A stretch of DNA of 64,000 nucleotides from Aquimarina longa SW024 (lineage in GTDB: Bacteria; Bacteroidota; Bacteroidia; Flavobacteriales; Flavobacteriaceae): the NCBI RefSeq assembly GCF_001401755.1, contig NZ_KQ474105.1:168417-232416 (forward strand). Reading direction: 5' to 3'. Positions within the stretch are counted from its first letter, which is position 1. Each line of letters opens with the position of its first letter. The position numbers and the translations under genes are program-made. Shown one piece after another: positions 63,618 to 64,000 of this stretch. The notes beneath the pieces are model-generated. The model saw only the letters and a program-made list of their open reading frames with translations, was not told where the DNA came from and made no database searches.

Positions 63618-63662
63618 TCAAGTTTTTTAGAATCCTCACAGGTCTTAAAGACCTGTGAGGAT
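63618..63662. repeat. Dispersed palindromic repeat, copy 2 (inverted relative to copy 1)
   Basis: ATCCTCACAGGTCTT (63632-63646) and AAGACCTGTGAGGAT (63648-63662) with a 1-nt loop, preceded by TTCATCAAGTTTTTTAG. The reverse complement of copy 1 (9688-9744) carries the same upstream flank, so the similarity extends beyond the hairpin. It lies about 90 nt after serS. Confidence 0.85.
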
Positions 63663-64000
63663 AGTTAACTTAAATAGCATAAAATACTGATAATCAAATA
63701 TTTATATTTTAATTCGTTTTTATAGGTTAAACATAGGTTAAATAATTAATCAATTTTCTACTATTATGAACTCTATTTTTACGCCTATAAATATACATCA
63801 AATCACAAACCATCGTTCGTCACTTTTATCAATACTTATCTGGTGAAAAAAAATCCCTACCAATAGACAAAATAACCCTCTTATGGCTAAACAACCGAAA
63901 ACAACAAGAGAGCAAATGATACAAGAAATGGTTATCAAAATGGCTAATTCTAAAGAGCATAGATTTTAGAAGAAGTTAAGGTTAAATGTTTTTTTTAAAA
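63663..64000. other. Terminal 338 nt, no certain gene
   Basis: A 28-codon frame from 63883 to 63969 (starts MAKQPKTTREQMIQEM) could be a tiny gene or remnant. Nothing else is recognised before the window ends. Confidence 0.4.

Overview
The window is AT-rich chromosomal DNA from a member of the Bacteroidota, most likely a marine Flavobacteriaceae. The evidence is T9SS type A C-terminal sorting domains (7641-7985, 14595-16097), a TonB-dependent receptor with an N-terminal carboxypeptidase-regulatory-like domain, Bacteroidota-type -7 promoter boxes (TAnnTTTG), no Shine-Dalgarno signals, and flavobacterial versions of housekeeping genes (trmB with a GTG start, prs-rplY-pth, ribF, serS). An Aquimarina-like genus is plausible but cannot be proven from the sequence.

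Layout. 1-9.7 kb: a truncated PAS sensor kinase, small stress genes (thioredoxin, UspA, acylphosphatase, YHS), a three-gene minus-strand cluster (LuxE-like, transglutaminase-like, DUF350) and a MATE exporter. 9.8-14.5 kb: a membrane-anchored TPR-CHAT protease divergent from an ECF-type sigma factor and a membrane TPR protein that looks like its anti-sigma factor. 14.6-22.6 kb: T9SS cargo, a DUF6261-like protein, a beta-helix lipoprotein, a TonB-dependent receptor and a YwqK/MORN protein. 23-27.4 kb: a Pit phosphate transporter and a PhoB/PhoR-like pair. The promoters around this block carry TAAC/GTTA half-sites repeating every 11 bp, so this looks like a phosphate regulon. 27.3-33.9 kb: glycosyltransferase, trmB, LysE, an Atl-like protein, a broken fic gene, Mrp/NifU and a metallophosphoesterase. 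34-39.9 kb: a second TPR-CHAT locus with the same divergent sigma/anti-sigma arrangement, plus a subtilisin-like lipoprotein.

40-51.6 kb is the accessory island. It holds a 42-bp minisatellite, an unknown lipoprotein, two paralogous large proteins of unknown fold, and between them a protein carrying most residues of the edema factor/ExoY class of nucleotidyl cyclase toxins. These are followed by a small three-helix membrane protein and a membrane-anchored GH25 lysozyme, a LytTR response regulator with a TPR histidine kinase, and two unknown proteins. Three of the island genes share a 5' leader motif (CCGAAAAGC...AGAGTA) about 30-50 nt before the ATG. The toxin-like proteins lack signal peptides, and a holin-like/lysozyme pair lies just downstream, so a lysis-released toxin cassette is a reasonable hypothesis.

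51.9-64 kb: tRNA-Leu(CAA), prs, rplY, pth, ribF, an HTTM protein, a TPR histidine kinase, small genes, a stretch of decaying pseudogenes (61.1-62.0 kb) and serS. The two strongest candidates for undescribed systems are the duplicated CHAT/sigma/anti-sigma loci, which suggest periplasmic protease control of an ECF sigma factor, and the cyclase-toxin/paralog/lysozyme island.
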